Assembly (NCBI GenBank): GCA_014898425.1
Contig: RCSZ01000001.1
Span: 1,612,001 to 1,676,000 of the forward strand
DNA length: 64,000 bases
Source of the DNA: Botryotinia globosa
Taxonomy: Eukaryota > Ascomycota > Leotiomycetes > Helotiales > Sclerotiniaceae
Reading direction: 5' to 3'
In this document: in pieces, positions 46,093 through 58,167 of the stretch
How the letters are laid out: each line of letters begins with the position of its first letter
How positions within the stretch are numbered: the stretch's first letter is position 1
Position numbers and translations under genes: made by a program
Notes under the pieces: model-generated
Database searches by the model: none
What the model saw: the letters and a program-made list of their open reading frames with translations, nothing else
Told to the model about the DNA's origin: nothing

Positions 46093-46610
46093 AGTCACCT
46101 AGGTCTAGGTCTAGGTCTAGGTCTAGGTAAAGGATCTGAGGATCTAGGGATGGATGTTGAATGTTGGATATTGGATATTGGTTCTTCGTGGAATACCTAT
46201 CTACTCAGTAAAGTGGGAGGTCATTCGGTGCCTGGTAGGTAAATATTAGGTAGGACATAGAAGATGAAGTGAAGATATAATAGAACTTGATGATACCGGA
46301 ATGGAAAATTTGATTACTGAAATCCGATATAAAAAAGATATCGATATAAATGATAATAATTTAAATGTTTTATAGATTTTATACTAAAGTGAAATTTCAT
46401 TTAAATTTTTATTTAAAAATTATATATTAATAGGAAGTATTATTTATTTAGTTGGAAAACAATTTATTCGATTAAATCTATTATCGAAATCTATACCAGA
46501 TTTATATAAAAAAATTAATCCGATATTTCAATTTTACTTAAAAATTTAATATCGTTGTATAAAAAATAATCAAATCAAAAAATTATTTTAATATATTTAA
46601 AATTCTGATA

Positions 46611-46676
46611 TAACCCAATTCTGATATAACCTAATTCTGATATAACCCAATTCTGATATAACCCAATCCAATATAG
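46611..46676. repeat. 16-bp tandem repeat (TTCTGATATAACCCAA)n
   Basis: Four nearly perfect copies at the end of an A/T island; one copy has CCTAA instead of CCCAA. Confidence 0.85.
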
Positions 46677-47402
46677 TCAAATTCTACTATAGTAATCTTG
46701 TCTTTTTCCTCTATTTAAAATGAATTGAATTGAATTAAACTTATTTTATGGTTTGCCTGATTCAATCTCTTACCTACTTACTTGTTTTGTTGCATGTCCT
46801 TATATCAAATGAGTCTTCTCCTATTAAAATAATCGAATCGAAAATCGAATGTGCAAATTCTACAAACCGACCTCGTTGCTTTTATCCATGTCCGTTATAA
46901 TCTCTTTTGCGAAGAAATGATACTCTTGTTATAATCGATCATCGAGTACCATGAACACAATACGAGCTTGTTGGGTTTTCAAGTCATTTAACCTTGGAAT
47001 CCGTTTCATCTGAAATGCATCACTTTTCCCCACACTCACCACTGTGGTCTAGTTCCTCGTTCCTTTCAAGGGGCTGTTCGCCTCATCCGCTCGGAAACCC
47101 AAAATATATTAAGGAATTGATTCATTTGGAAACATCACGGAACATTTGTCCAATTGATTGCTGGTTTAGGAGACCACGGCAGGCATTGATGGGATGGATG
47201 GGGCCCAGCGGTAATTGGCTTGGGGGATGTTCGTTCAAACTTCAAATAAAGATGGAATATAATCGCTCTCATTCGTGATGTGAATACTTCCTTTCTGCAT
47301 CCATTCGCCTTCTTTTCTTGTCTATTCTAGATCTTTTTTTCCTGGAGAACAAAGTTCTTCATCGTCGGTCTTTACTACAAAAATCTATCCATACACGCAA
47401 TT

Positions 47403-49337
47403 ATGCGTTCCACACTCTTTTATTCCGCGCTTGCCAGTGGCATCACTTCTGCTCTTGGAGATGCGAGCATCTCCACTTTCCCAAACTCTCTCGCTTTAGC
47501 TGCGAACTTCGATCCCATCAAGTCGGCCTACTGGACAGGTCTTCCTCATCATCGTCGAACGCCCTTCTCCGTTTCGCCAGATGGAAACTCGGCCTATCTT
47601 GCCTACCTCGATAGTACCTATGCGAAAGTATACGTGCAACAAGTATCCCTCACCGATTTCAGCGCCGTCGGCGAGGCCGTTGCGATTACCGCTTATGAAG
47701 CTACCGGATTGGTGGCACAAAATGATGGGTTTGCCTTGATGGCAACGGTCAATGCGACGGGGACTACGGATCTTCCTACAGATGGATCACCTATCGTTTC
47801 AATCATCAGATATACCAATGGTACGAAGACGTGGGAAACGGCGTTGAATGGTCCAGGAGTTCATCCTTCGGATATGTTAACTTCGACTCCGGATGCTAAT
47901 GGTGATCTTGTTTATTCTGCTACTGCTGGTCTTTACGCTGGATACTTCGTCGTGGAGGGTATGTATTCTATTCTTCTTTTTGACGATGCACACGTTTAAT
48001 AGGTATTCATAGCATATACTACCGATTATGCTGGTCATTTCGGTGACTCCATTCAATATGTCAATGATGATGGTGTTCTCCAAACCATCTCCGGTGCAAG
48101 CAGCAGTTTCGGTTGCTCCCACAACACCGGTATTGGTATCGAAGCTGCTGATGCCGCTCCCTTCGCTAGTGTCTGCGCTGAAGATCAAGGTGACATCTGG
48201 TTGAACACCGCAACGCAATACATGTCCGGTCAAAAGATCGCCAACGAGAATACCACCAACGGTGTCAGTGGTGAACCCATGGGTGGTATGTCCGGATCCT
48301 ACTCTAACTTGGCCTCGATCCCAGGCTCCGATGGATACATCTTCGCATGGCAATCGCGCGGTGCTCTCGATCTTACCCTGAATGATTGGATGGGAACCGG
48401 ATATACTCAATGCTCACCCAGATGGCTCAACCACAACGTCGCCATCTCCGTCATGACGGATAAGAAAACCCTCGCCGCAGCCGAAGCCTCTTCCACCGTC
48501 GGCGCCGCAGAAGGCGACACCCAAGTTACCTGGATCACCTATTCTTCCACCGACGATCACCAAAACGTCCACATCGCCGCCGTCAACTCCCAATACTCCA
48601 TCGTCACCTACGAAACCCTCACTTCCCCAGACTGTCAACCAGTCCCCATGGGCTGCTCAGGTACATACGCAGGTACCTCTTTCCAGGTAATCGACAACAC
48701 GGGCGCAAAGGTTGGATCTGCCGTCGTCTCCACCGAAGCCTTTGTCAGTGGTGATATCGTCACCATTGGTACCGATAAGGTTTGCTGGCCATACGTCGAC
48801 ATGACATGGGACTTGAGCACGGAAAAGAGCAGCGGAACTCCAGTTTCAAAGATGTCTTTCGCTTGTGCTACTTTGAGCGGTAACTCAACTACCACTGCTG
48901 CTTCTTCTTCTCCAGCAGTTGCTAGCTCCAGCGCCGTAGCTGCAGTCGTAGCATCTACTTCCTCCGCCAACATCGCGATCGTTTCCACCCCCGCCTCCTC
49001 CTCCTCCTCCTCCGCATCTCCCTCCATCGCACTCTCCGCCTCCTCGGCCGCCGGACTCGAAATCTCTAGCGCCGCTCCCGCTTCCGCGTCTGCTTCCCTC
49101 GTCGCGCCGGTTTCCTCGGCCCCAGCCCTTGCCACCCCCGTCCCTGCGAGCACCACTCTCGCCACGAAAACAAGAACCAAGCACACGAAGTCGGCGCATA
49201 CGAAAGGAGCTACTTCGTCGGTGCTTTCGTCTGCGGCGTCGCTTTCCACTGCGAGTGTGAGTGGAGAGTCTGCGGGGGAGGTGAGTGGTGTTGTCTGGGT
49301 GGATGCGGATGAGTGTGATAGCGAAGAGGAGTATTAG
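47403..49337 (+). CDS. Secreted surface protein with Ser/Ala-rich tail
   Basis: Exons 47403-47958 and 48013-49337 (intron 47959-48012, phase 1, acceptor CATAG) encode 626 residues. An N-terminal signal peptide (MRSTLFYSALASGITSALG) is followed by a ~450-residue extracellular domain with repeated beta-like stretches (PFSVSPDGNSAYLAYLDS; SIPGSDGYIFAWQSRG), suggesting a propeller-type fold, plus scattered Cys and Asn-glycosylation sites. From about residue 490 it becomes a long Ser/Ala/Thr/Pro stalk typical of O-mannosylated cell-wall proteins. The very end is acidic (DADECDSEEEY) with no clear GPI hydrophobic tail, so the anchoring mode is unclear. Codon use is strongly C-ending, suggesting high expression. 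Family not recognised. Confidence 0.85.
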
Positions 49338-49691
49338 ATTGGAGGGGGAATTTATTTGAGATGATGGTTGGATATGGAATGGGGTGAGAATGTTGAAGTT
49401 GAAGATTAAAGTGAAGATCAAGTGAGAGAAGCAAGAAAGGAAGGGCTAAGGTGGAAACTCATGTTTATATTCTTTTATATACTACTTGGTTACGATGTGA
49501 AATGTACTTGGGTATTTATACTATGTCGATATTTATATCTACATCTGTTTGTGTGTGTACGCTTTATATGATATAAATCTACCTTATATCTCTATCTATT
49601 TCTACATATATTCTATATCTACATCTATATATAGCTACACAAAATAAAATCTCACATTCTGAAAAAAATATATATATAAAATCTCATTCCG

Positions 49692-49774
49692 AGTCTCTCT
49701 CTCTCCCCCCCCCCTCTCTCTCTCCCTCTCTCTCCCTCTCACTCTCTCTCCCTCTCTCTCCCTCTCTCTCCCTC
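49692..49774. repeat. Polypyrimidine (CT/CCCTCTCT) tract
   Basis: An 83-base run made only of C and T on the plus strand, apart from a single A near 49741, built from CTCTCTCC units. It is a mirror-repeat type sequence able to form unusual structures. Confidence 0.85.
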
Positions 49775-52700
49775 AAAGAAACAAGTACCCCGTTTTATTT
49801 TATACAATAAACAGAGTTATATATTAGATTTAAGTAGAGTAAGCTACACTTCGATCTCTGTATTGATGATATACTTTTGAAAATATATAGAAAATACAGA
49901 GAGGGAGAGGGGGGTGGACTGAAAGAGGGAGAGGGGGATGAGGGTAAATCGAATCTCGATGGATGGGAAATGCGGAAGCGGAGATGGATGGATGGAAGGG
50001 GTAAGAAAGAAAGGAATAATTTGGGGGTGATGATTTGATATGTTTATTGGGATGGGATACCTAATATAGAAGAGAGAGGAGTGGGGATGGATCGAGTGTT
50101 TGTATATATGGATGGATTTACTAATCTGGGCTGTTTCTTTAGCTTATTATATTCATATCCTAATCTCTTTTTGGTGATGGGGAAAAGTTTGCGAGGTAGG
50201 TATGTTAATATTGTATGTATTATATTGTCTTCGCAAAGGAGGCGCATCAATACAGTAGCGATCCAATCACTTCGAATGGAATGGGATTTGGAGTGTATAT
50301 GTAGGTATATAAACACAAAACTAAAATCATACTACCATTCTACCACCACTTCAAGCATCCAATCATCAATATCTAAACCGCAAAGGTTTTTCAATTCTTT
50401 CGAATAATATAGATATTGTAATCCTACTAGCTATATTATATAATATATCTTCACGATATTGATCCACTGGTATCATTGTGTTGGAGATTTGATGTAATAG
50501 CTTCTTTTGAGTCTTGGAGAAGATGAATAGATATAAGTACTATGAATGAGAAATTTGAATCACTAGATGTAGAATTTCTTATATGGGTTTAGCATTGGAT
50601 GGACGAATGAATGAATTTGTAGTATCATGATTAGTTATTCTTAAATATATATACACACTAGCATATACATTACCACAACAGCGATCTCAAGAACTCAAAC
50701 CCCGCCTCGTCACAGCATCAAGTTACGATGAGAAAAAAGACATACCCAGATACCTACCGGAAATTTATATCCAAGTACCTACCTAAACAAGCAAGCAACC
50801 TCGCTTTTTGAAAACACAAATGGTCAGAAAATCCAAATAAGAATAGATGGGGTCATATATCCACCATCTCTGCGATTATATCTACCTACCTAAAGAAATA
50901 AGATACATCAGTGACCAGCAGCCATCCGCATATATAATAAAAAACTATTCCAAATACTCCTTCTGAGTCCTGGCACACTTTACTTCTTCACTTCTTTACT
51001 TCTTCGCCTCCTCACCTCAACACCTCTCCACTCCACTCCACCGCCCGCGCCTTCCGCCCGAATCTACGAATCCACAAACCAAGGATAGGCAGTATCCATA
51101 TCTCTGAAACGAAGAGAACGCCATGATCCTCCTACGGTATCCTCTAGCTTCGTGATTAGTCTGTTTTTCCTCGGTAGTGGGGATTTAGAGATTCTCCTGT
51201 ATCGGATGGGAGGAATTAGATAGTATACGATAGAATACCTACCTAGGTAGAGTAGAATCGAATAGAGAATAGAGCATATGGTTTATTATGATCGTGTGTA
51301 TTGTGAGATTGTGATATATGGTAATGGTGTTGGAAGTTGTGTATGTGTACATACTCGAGTATATATGTATGTACCGAAGCGTGGATATATGCCGTGTATA
51401 CCATAGATAGATAGGTAATCTACATAGGTATGTGTAGTATGTAGATCTTAGCTAAAATCTCAAAACCGAAATTGTATACGATTTATTTGGGTGGTGAGGA
51501 TGAAGGGGTAGGTATAGTACTAGTCAACTGCTATTAGCCGAAATGCATTTTCATATTAAAAATCTATATTTTGTTATATTTTCAAAAACAAAATTATCTA
51601 TGATTTATAAATGGAATCTTTTTAAAATTAATTTCTATAAAGTTTTTGTAATAATAATTAATATTTTCAATATTTTTAGAATATCAAAAATTTCTATAAT
51701 AGAAATTTATAAGATTAATTAAAAATAATTAAAAAATAGTTTGATTTTCATTTATTTTAGTAGTAAATTTCATTATTTTAAAAATACTCTACAGTAATTC
51801 CAAAAAGTAAACGAAGCGAACCCTCATCTCCTCTCCTCTCCTCCTTTCACCATACAAACAAACCAACACCACATCCACAACCACCACCACAACCACAGCA
51901 CCTCAGCAAAACCCCCCAAACCAAAAACCTTATGAAATGGCCACGTAGTACTCCGTGCATGCATAACCCCATCCCATGTTTAGATCCGACCAGACTGGCG
52001 GGCTCATAAAGTAGTAATAAGTACCTAGACAAGTAACATCCAGAGGACCGATGTAGGTAATATCTGCACAAGGTGAGTACATACCTACCTACATAGGCAT
52101 ATCAGCTTCCTGATTCAGAGACGCAGACAGGTGTGATTATCGATATTGTAGTGGAGTAGAGTGGGATTGGGCTGCCGAGACTCGAGGGCTGAGATGCGAT
52201 GGGGATTTTTACAGGCTTTCTCCAGAGCCAAGCATAGGTACTTGGGCTTGGAATTTCATAAGGCTTGTTTTTTATGGCTTTTGGATTTTATCGCCCTGTG
52301 CGAAGGGTAGATGGATATTGAATGAGATGTCACGTGATAATCCACGTATCAATAACAAAATGTTATACTTTTAAGCACATGATCACGTATCACGTGCATA
52401 TACACTAAATTAGCTTAGCGTAGATTAGGTAAGCAAGGACCATTATCTTGGTCCTTGCTCCTAATCCTAAATATTATCTCTTTTACTTCAATCTTACTTA
52501 CACAAAACGTAACAAAACGCTGCGGTGCGATGCGAATAAACTTTTGGGGTTCAGTTGTTGCAATAAATATCTGGGTATACCTATGTACCTAGGTAATACA
52601 CACCAAAATGGTTCACAAGTATTATACATGCAACCTATCAGAATGAAAATTTGGAATGTCACCGACCATCTGCCCCCCTCTCCTTATAAAATCTGGAGAT

Positions 52701-54220
52701 ATGTCCGGATGAAAAGCCAAAAGAAAAGAAGAATAAAATAAAATAATATAAATAAAATAAAATAAAAAACCCCGCGGAAAAGGTATTCCGAGGATCTACA
52801 CTATTCCTCTTTCGATACCGAGATTTCCGTGATTCTAATCGTCACCTTCATACTACTTCGTATGCACATAGCACATAGGTACATTCTTGATGATTAGCGT
52901 TGGTAGTATGTATTATATATCTTTGTCTCTTCTCCTCTCGCTTCATTCCAGAAAAATAATGATATCGTATGGTGACCTACTTTAAGAATTCGGCTAAGAA
53001 TTCGGCACTTGAAGATTCTTTGTCTCCAATTCCAAAATGCCATGATGGCATCACTTCACCCTTCTTGAAATCATTCTCCAGTGATCCGCAAACGTTCTCT
53101 TCTTCACAAATAGATACTAGGTACCTAAGTACCGGTAGGTATGGACCGTATGGTATATTATATATGTCAAAGCGTTCACAAACATCGAAACCTATACCTG
53201 GGCGTGCGAGTGGTGGCTGACTTCAACTTTTGCAAGAACACAAGGGATTTGTGTAACGTTTTTATGTCTTGAAAAATGATCATGGCGTGAACTGGTCCAG
53301 CCAAGTCTCGATGGTGTAAATGTCAATGTAAATGCTTGGTGTACCTACTACCTAGGTACAAGCTTTTCTCTTCGTATTGGCACGGTAAAGGTAAGCTAGT
53401 CTGCACTCTGCACTCCGGACATACTACAGTACAGGACTAGCTGTGCAACCCCTGGACTCCCATTCGATGCTGGTGACTAGGGTATTTGCATTTCTTCCAT
53501 GGGGATGGGGTGTACAAAGTAAGCATACGTTGAGATTCGCTATTCGATGAAATGGGGTGGGTGCATAGGTAGGTACCTACCTACTGGAAGACGAGCCTCC
53601 GTTGCACTCGCGTTGGTCCATTCCATTCGACCCTTTCACAAGTAAAATTATCAGAAAGGGTCGGGAATCCTCCACACGAGATGGGTAGGGGATGAGATTG
53701 CAATCGCGATTATATGCATGTTTTAGATGTGAGCCAGTCACTTTTCTATTCTCTTCGCTGTGCAACTCCCGTGTTTTTGTTTTCTCTCTCTCTCTCTTCT
53801 TCAGTGATCCTACGCACGAATGGCTGTCCCTTCCCGGCAATCCACCCACTAGTTTTGTGGAATAGATTGGATACTATCGTCTGCAACCGATGCAGGCAAG
53901 TAGAGAAAAGCAAAAGGAGAGCCTAACGTATAGTCCTCGTGTAAGTAATATTGTATTGCTGCACATTCATGATGAATCTAGGCTTGGGAGTTAGCATTTT
54001 TACGAGACTTTTCTGTTCGTTCTATGAGGCTTCTATGATTGGCGCTTATAATTCCTCCTCGAGGCAAACATCCGGAATGGCATAATCAGGGGTTGGTGTA
54101 AACCCTACCCGTACACAGTCAACCACACAGTCAACTTGGAGGTAGAAGTACCCGTCAGCTCGGCGACAAAGCATCCTAGCTTTCAACAAAATCAGAAACG
54201 CTGGATCGTAATACGGTATC

Positions 54221-54248
54221 CAGGGCAGGGCAGGGCAGGGCAGGGCAG
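54221..54248. repeat. (CAGGG)n microsatellite
   Basis: Five to six tandem CAGGG pentamers. Confidence 0.85.
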
Positions 54249-54664
54249 TATCCGGGGTATGGACAGTGGACACCAAATCAATACTTGCAAGCGAGCCAGA
54301 GTCAGCTACCATCAAAATGTTGAGCTTCTCTTCTCTTCTCCCGAGTTTGATGGATAATGGATGGGATTGTGAAATTGTTGTGGCATCGCTTACTCCGTAC
54401 ATCCCGTAACAATTGCCATCCATTTGTCATTCGATTCCCCAGTTTCTTCTCCTCATTCATACATCCCCACTCGATCAACACAGACCAACTGGTGATGATT
54501 GGAAATGTGAAAATTTAAACTCCATGAATCAATCCTAGTACAAATGATATCTGATATCACAAGGTTTCAAAGAAGGGGTGTGTGGTAGCTCGATACCCGT
54601 TTAAGTTTAGTTTCTCTCCCGAATGAACTTTGATCGCCATACCGTGACTTTTGGAGCCAGAATG

Positions 54665-54741
54665 GAAAGTGTGGGAAGTGTAGGAAGTGTGGAAACTGTG
54701 GAAACTGTGGAAACTGTGGAAACTGTGGAAACTGTGGAAAC
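54665..54741. repeat. 9-bp minisatellite (GGAAACTGT)n and variants
   Basis: Begins with GGAAGTGTG/GGAAGTGTA units and passes into perfect GGAAACTGT units. The first units equal those of the array at 45998-46092, so the two arrays share an origin or a motif. Confidence 0.85.
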
Positions 54742-55025
54742 TATGGATACCTCCGCAGTAAACCACCCTTCTCAACTATACGATGTAGAATTTGATATAC
54801 GCCCATGACAAATCTTCAAGCAATACACTATGGTGATTTCTCTTGTGGCTGCCATTGCAGTATCATTGCAGAATACTCGTAGAACCAAGTGTAAATAGAC
54901 TGATCTGAGAGGTGAATGAGTAGATTGCAGGTTATGATCTGTCTGTTGTATGTTGTAGGTTGTAGGTGTAGATTGTAGATTAGGTTATAGATGACAAACA
55001 ATTCCCTCTAGTGATTCCGTCAAAA

Positions 55026-55774
55026 TATCGAGGCCTATAAGGAACATTTGGCATAAACCCCAAAAATAGATTTCTATTTAAAACAAAAAAAATTCTATAA
55101 TTTATATAATACATTTATAGAAATCTTAGAAATAAAAATTATATTATATAAAATAATATAAATTATAATCTTATTATAAAAAATATTATATTATTAAAAA
55201 GCTTTTATTATTATTAATATTATTAAAATTTTAAATTTTGTTTTAGAATTCTTAAAAAAAGTATACTAATATTCAAATTCTAATATAAAATCTTTTTTGA
55301 ATCATTTTCTTTTTATATACAAACTATTATATTATAAGCGAAAGAATTCCGATAAGGATTTCTTATTTTATTTATTTTAAATATTAAACTATATAATTAA
55401 TCGATCCTCAATTTATATAAGAAATTATTCAATTTAATATATAATCTTAAAGAAATTAATAAAATAAAATGAAAAGAGATTTTATGATTAATTAGAATTT
55501 AAGGAATTAATTTATATAATCTTTTTTGAATTATTTCAAAAACAAAATTCTAATTTTTGAGATAATTCAAAAAGAATTATATCAATCGATTCTTTAAATT
55601 CTAATTAATAAAAATATTATTTTTTATTCTATTTTATCAATTTCTTTAAGGTTATGTACTGGATTGAAAGTTTTATTTTAATATATATATACTTCTAAAT
55701 TCTAAATACATTTTTAGTTTAGACAGAAATCTATTTTTGGGGTTTATATCAAATGTTTCTTATAGGCCTCGATA
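55026..55774. mobile_element. 749-bp TIR element in A/T-rich DNA (RIP-mutated, Tc1/mariner- or MITE-like)
   Basis: The left end TATCGAGGCCTATAAGGAAC (55026-55045) and the right end, read on the minus strand, TATCGAGGCCTATAAGAAAC are inverted copies. The match continues for about 50 bases through AAACCCCAAAAATAGATTTCT with only a few C/T or G/A differences. Both ends abut TA, fitting a TA target-site duplication as made by Tc1/mariner elements. The interior is about 90% A/T with no usable open frame, so it is non-autonomous or RIP-killed. No transposase can be read. Confidence 0.8.
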
Positions 55775-55820
55775 CAAAACGATATAAGGAAAGGGGCTCG
55801 ATATTACTCAGAATATACAA

Positions 55821-56276
55821 GGGCGTGTTTTAATTGAAAGCCGCAAGCACTTTCTATATCAAAATGTATTTACTTTAGAATTCAAATAAATTAATTTAAT
55901 ATTATTATATATTCAAAACTTTCATTAAATATAAAGTCCAATAGAAATTCTGATAGTATAATCTTAGAATTTTTATTGAATATTTCAATTGATTTTAAAT
56001 ATATAATGTATTATTAATACTTAAAATTATTATCGAAAATAAAATTATTTCGAAAATAAAATTATATATCGAATTTATTAATATAGATTATAATCAAATC
56101 TGTAAACTAATGTTAAAAACAAACAGTTTATTAAATCTCTATATACAATTTGAATTTCAAAGCTTTATAGTAATTTTTTTTAATTATTATATATTTATAA
56201 AAATAATGAATAAAGCGTAGTGTTTGATGAGGAAATTCGTTTAAATTTAAATCAAGCCCTTATCAAAAACACACCC
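55821..56276. mobile_element. Possible second A/T-rich element with short inverted ends
   Basis: The left side starts GGGCGTGTTTTAATT (55821). The right side on the minus strand starts GGGTGTGTTTTTGAT (from 56276). The interior is A/T-rich without frames. The inverted ends are only about 12 bases and imperfect, so this is tentative. Confidence 0.35.
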
Positions 56277-57135
56277 TCGTACATATCAATCACAACCACC
56301 TCTTCTGTATCAAGGACAAACGGATGAGGAGAATCTGAATACTAAAACATTCTCATACTCCGTAAACAAGAGCGAGACCAATCTAAGCAGAGTCCAGACA
56401 AAGCAACAGAGCAACAGAGCAACAGAGCAACAGCCAACAGCCAACAGCCAACAGCCAACAAAAATCCAAAATCGCATTTCATTTCATTTCATCTCCCCAC
56501 AATGGACATTTTTTCAATTTAGGATTCATCGTAAATCCGACTGGAGCTAGGATAATTGGCAGGGGACCAATACCTAGTATGGTAGGTACATATGGTGACG
56601 AGGTCAAGGATTAAAACGATACTCCATTCGGCATATCGTGTGTCGATGGAATCATCATTACGACGTTCTGTTTTTCTATTGGAGACTCAACAAAGACGAG
56701 AAGATTGGATACTATGACCGACCGCAGTACGTACAAGCTTCGCCCCGGATTGATTGTACGGAAGCAGATCAGCAAATAAGCAAATAAGCAATCAAGCAAT
56801 CAAGTAAGCTTCCTTACCCCATTCCCCATTTCACTCAATGCAACTTGCAAGCAAGATACATCCATCCATCATCTTCGTACATGCTACCTACCTAGGAGCT
56901 TGTTAATTCACCTATATATCTCGATATCCCTTTCCCTCTCATCCTCTTGTCAGAATTTCGATTCTATTTTTCTCTCTTGCTCTTTGTCTCCTCACCAATT
57001 GTATTGCTATTGCTACTTATCATTCAGCCCAAAGATCGAGCTCTATCTATACTGTGGCTCCTCTACCACCATATCATATTGATCAGTTTGGTCTGTTCAC
57101 AATACCACACATAACAGTCGATAATCAATTTCATC
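56277..57135. other. Spacer upstream of GPR1/FUN34 gene
   Basis: Includes a run of GCAACAGA octamers passing into CCAACAG heptamers (56401-56461) and, from about 56925, a pyrimidine-rich 5' leader just before the next start codon. No gene is seen. Confidence 0.55.
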
Positions 57136-58167
57136 ATGGCTACCACCGCCACCACTGACAATAATGGATACAATAAGGAATACACCAGTGAATCTGGTCT
57201 GAGTAATACTCAGGACCATGCCCCTATCAATGGAGGAGGTGTTAACAGTAACCCCAATGTCCACGCCTCAGGAGGATATGATTATGGAGGAAACCCACTG
57301 GCACATATGAATACGGGACAGTCCGCTCGATTCCCAGCATTTGGTGGAGAGTTTCAACCCGGTCTCTACAAACCTACGACGGAAAGAAAATTCGCCAACC
57401 CGGCACCTTTGGGTCTCAGTGCTTTCGCTCTGACTACTTTCGTCCTGTCTCTCATCAATATCGGAACCGCTGGTGTTACCAAACCTAGCATTGTTATTGC
57501 GCTTGCCTTTGGTTATGGTGGTCTGGTTCAATTGCTTGCTGGCATGTGGTATGTAGTTAATACCTGCTGAGCGCTTATATCTCAAAATGACAAAGACTGA
57601 CAATCATCCAAGGGAAATGGCCGTAGGAAACACTTTCGGTGCCACCGCTCTCTCGTCATACGGAGGATTCTGGATTTCCCTCGCAATTGTCCTCACACCC
57701 GGTGGATTCGAGATTGTATCTTCATACGAAGCCACCGGATCCGGCGTCAACGATTTCAACAACGCATTCGGATTTTTCCTCATGGGATGGTTCATCTTCA
57801 CAACCATTCTCCTGATTTGCACATTACGTTCTACCGTTGCCTTTTTCCTCCTCTTCTTCTTCCTCGACTTGGCTTTCCTCTGTCTTGGAATCGGTCACTT
57901 GCGAGCTAATGCCGCGGGAGCAGCTCTCTCCGGTGCAATCAAGGCGGGTGGATATTTCGGCTTGTTCGCGGCTTTCATGGCATGGTATAATGCTTTGGCT
58001 GGTCTTGCAGATGATAGGTATGTCCCACATCCCAATCTTAACGCCGATTCATCGACTAACCTTATTTCTCTTCTAGCAACTCCTTCTTCGTCATTCCCGT
58101 CGCTCATTTCCCATGGTCTGTCAAGGGCCGCGAACGTCGTGGCAAGACTGAGCGCGAGACGGTCTAA
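57136..58167 (+). CDS. GPR1/FUN34/YaaH family membrane protein (acetate transporter-like, ATO/Ady2)
   Basis: Three exons, 57136-57548, 57613-58017 and 58077-58167 (introns 57549-57612 and 58018-58076), encode 302 residues. After an 80-residue polar, Asn/Gly-rich N-terminus comes the family signature NPAPLGL (residues 88-94), then six hydrophobic helices including the Phe/Tyr-Gly-Gly-Leu-Val-Gln-Leu-Leu-Ala-Gly-Met-Trp-Glu and Asn-Thr-Phe-Gly-Ala-Thr-Ala segments typical of the group. The C-terminal exon gives VKGRERRGKTERETV, a basic tail. Family members at the plasma membrane carry acetate/ammonium or are needed for growth on acetate. Substrate here is by family only. Confidence 0.95.

Larger units (their letters stand above)
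45361..47402. other. Spacer with minisatellites and an A/T island
   Basis: Holds a purine tract with AGGT and GGGAA repeats (about 45853-45915), a 9-bp minisatellite (45998-46092), an AGGTCT hexamer run (46100-46127), an A/T island (about 46290-46600) and a 16-bp repeat (46611-46676). The last 120 bases are pyrimidine-rich, as is usual before a highly expressed fungal start. No gene is supported. Confidence 0.6.
49338..55025. other. Long gene-poor region with microsatellites and an A/T island
   Basis: 5.7 kb without a supportable gene. It contains a CT-rich tract (49692-49774), many TATA/ATCTA runs (49560-49680), an A/T island (about 51540-51790), AATAAAATAAAAT repeats (52734-52770), frequent TACCTAGGTA palindromes (51238, 52589, 53350, 53572), a (CAGGG)n array (54221-54248) and a 9-bp minisatellite (54665-54741). 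Open frames in this interval are short, mutually overlapping and without recognisable domains. Confidence 0.6.

Noticed and set aside
45985..46242. 85-codon frame with VWKCGSVE repeats
   Set aside because: Created by the 9-bp minisatellite; no promoter, start context or conservation.
46100..46676. Tandem repeats considered as a CRISPR-like array
   Set aside because: Units are contiguous with no spacers, and the sequence is eukaryotic.
48635..49421. Long antisense frames (204 and 178 codons)
   Set aside because: They are shadows of the C-ending, Ser/Ala-rich repeat coding sequence of the secreted protein gene and read as Glu/Ala or Gly/Arg low-complexity.
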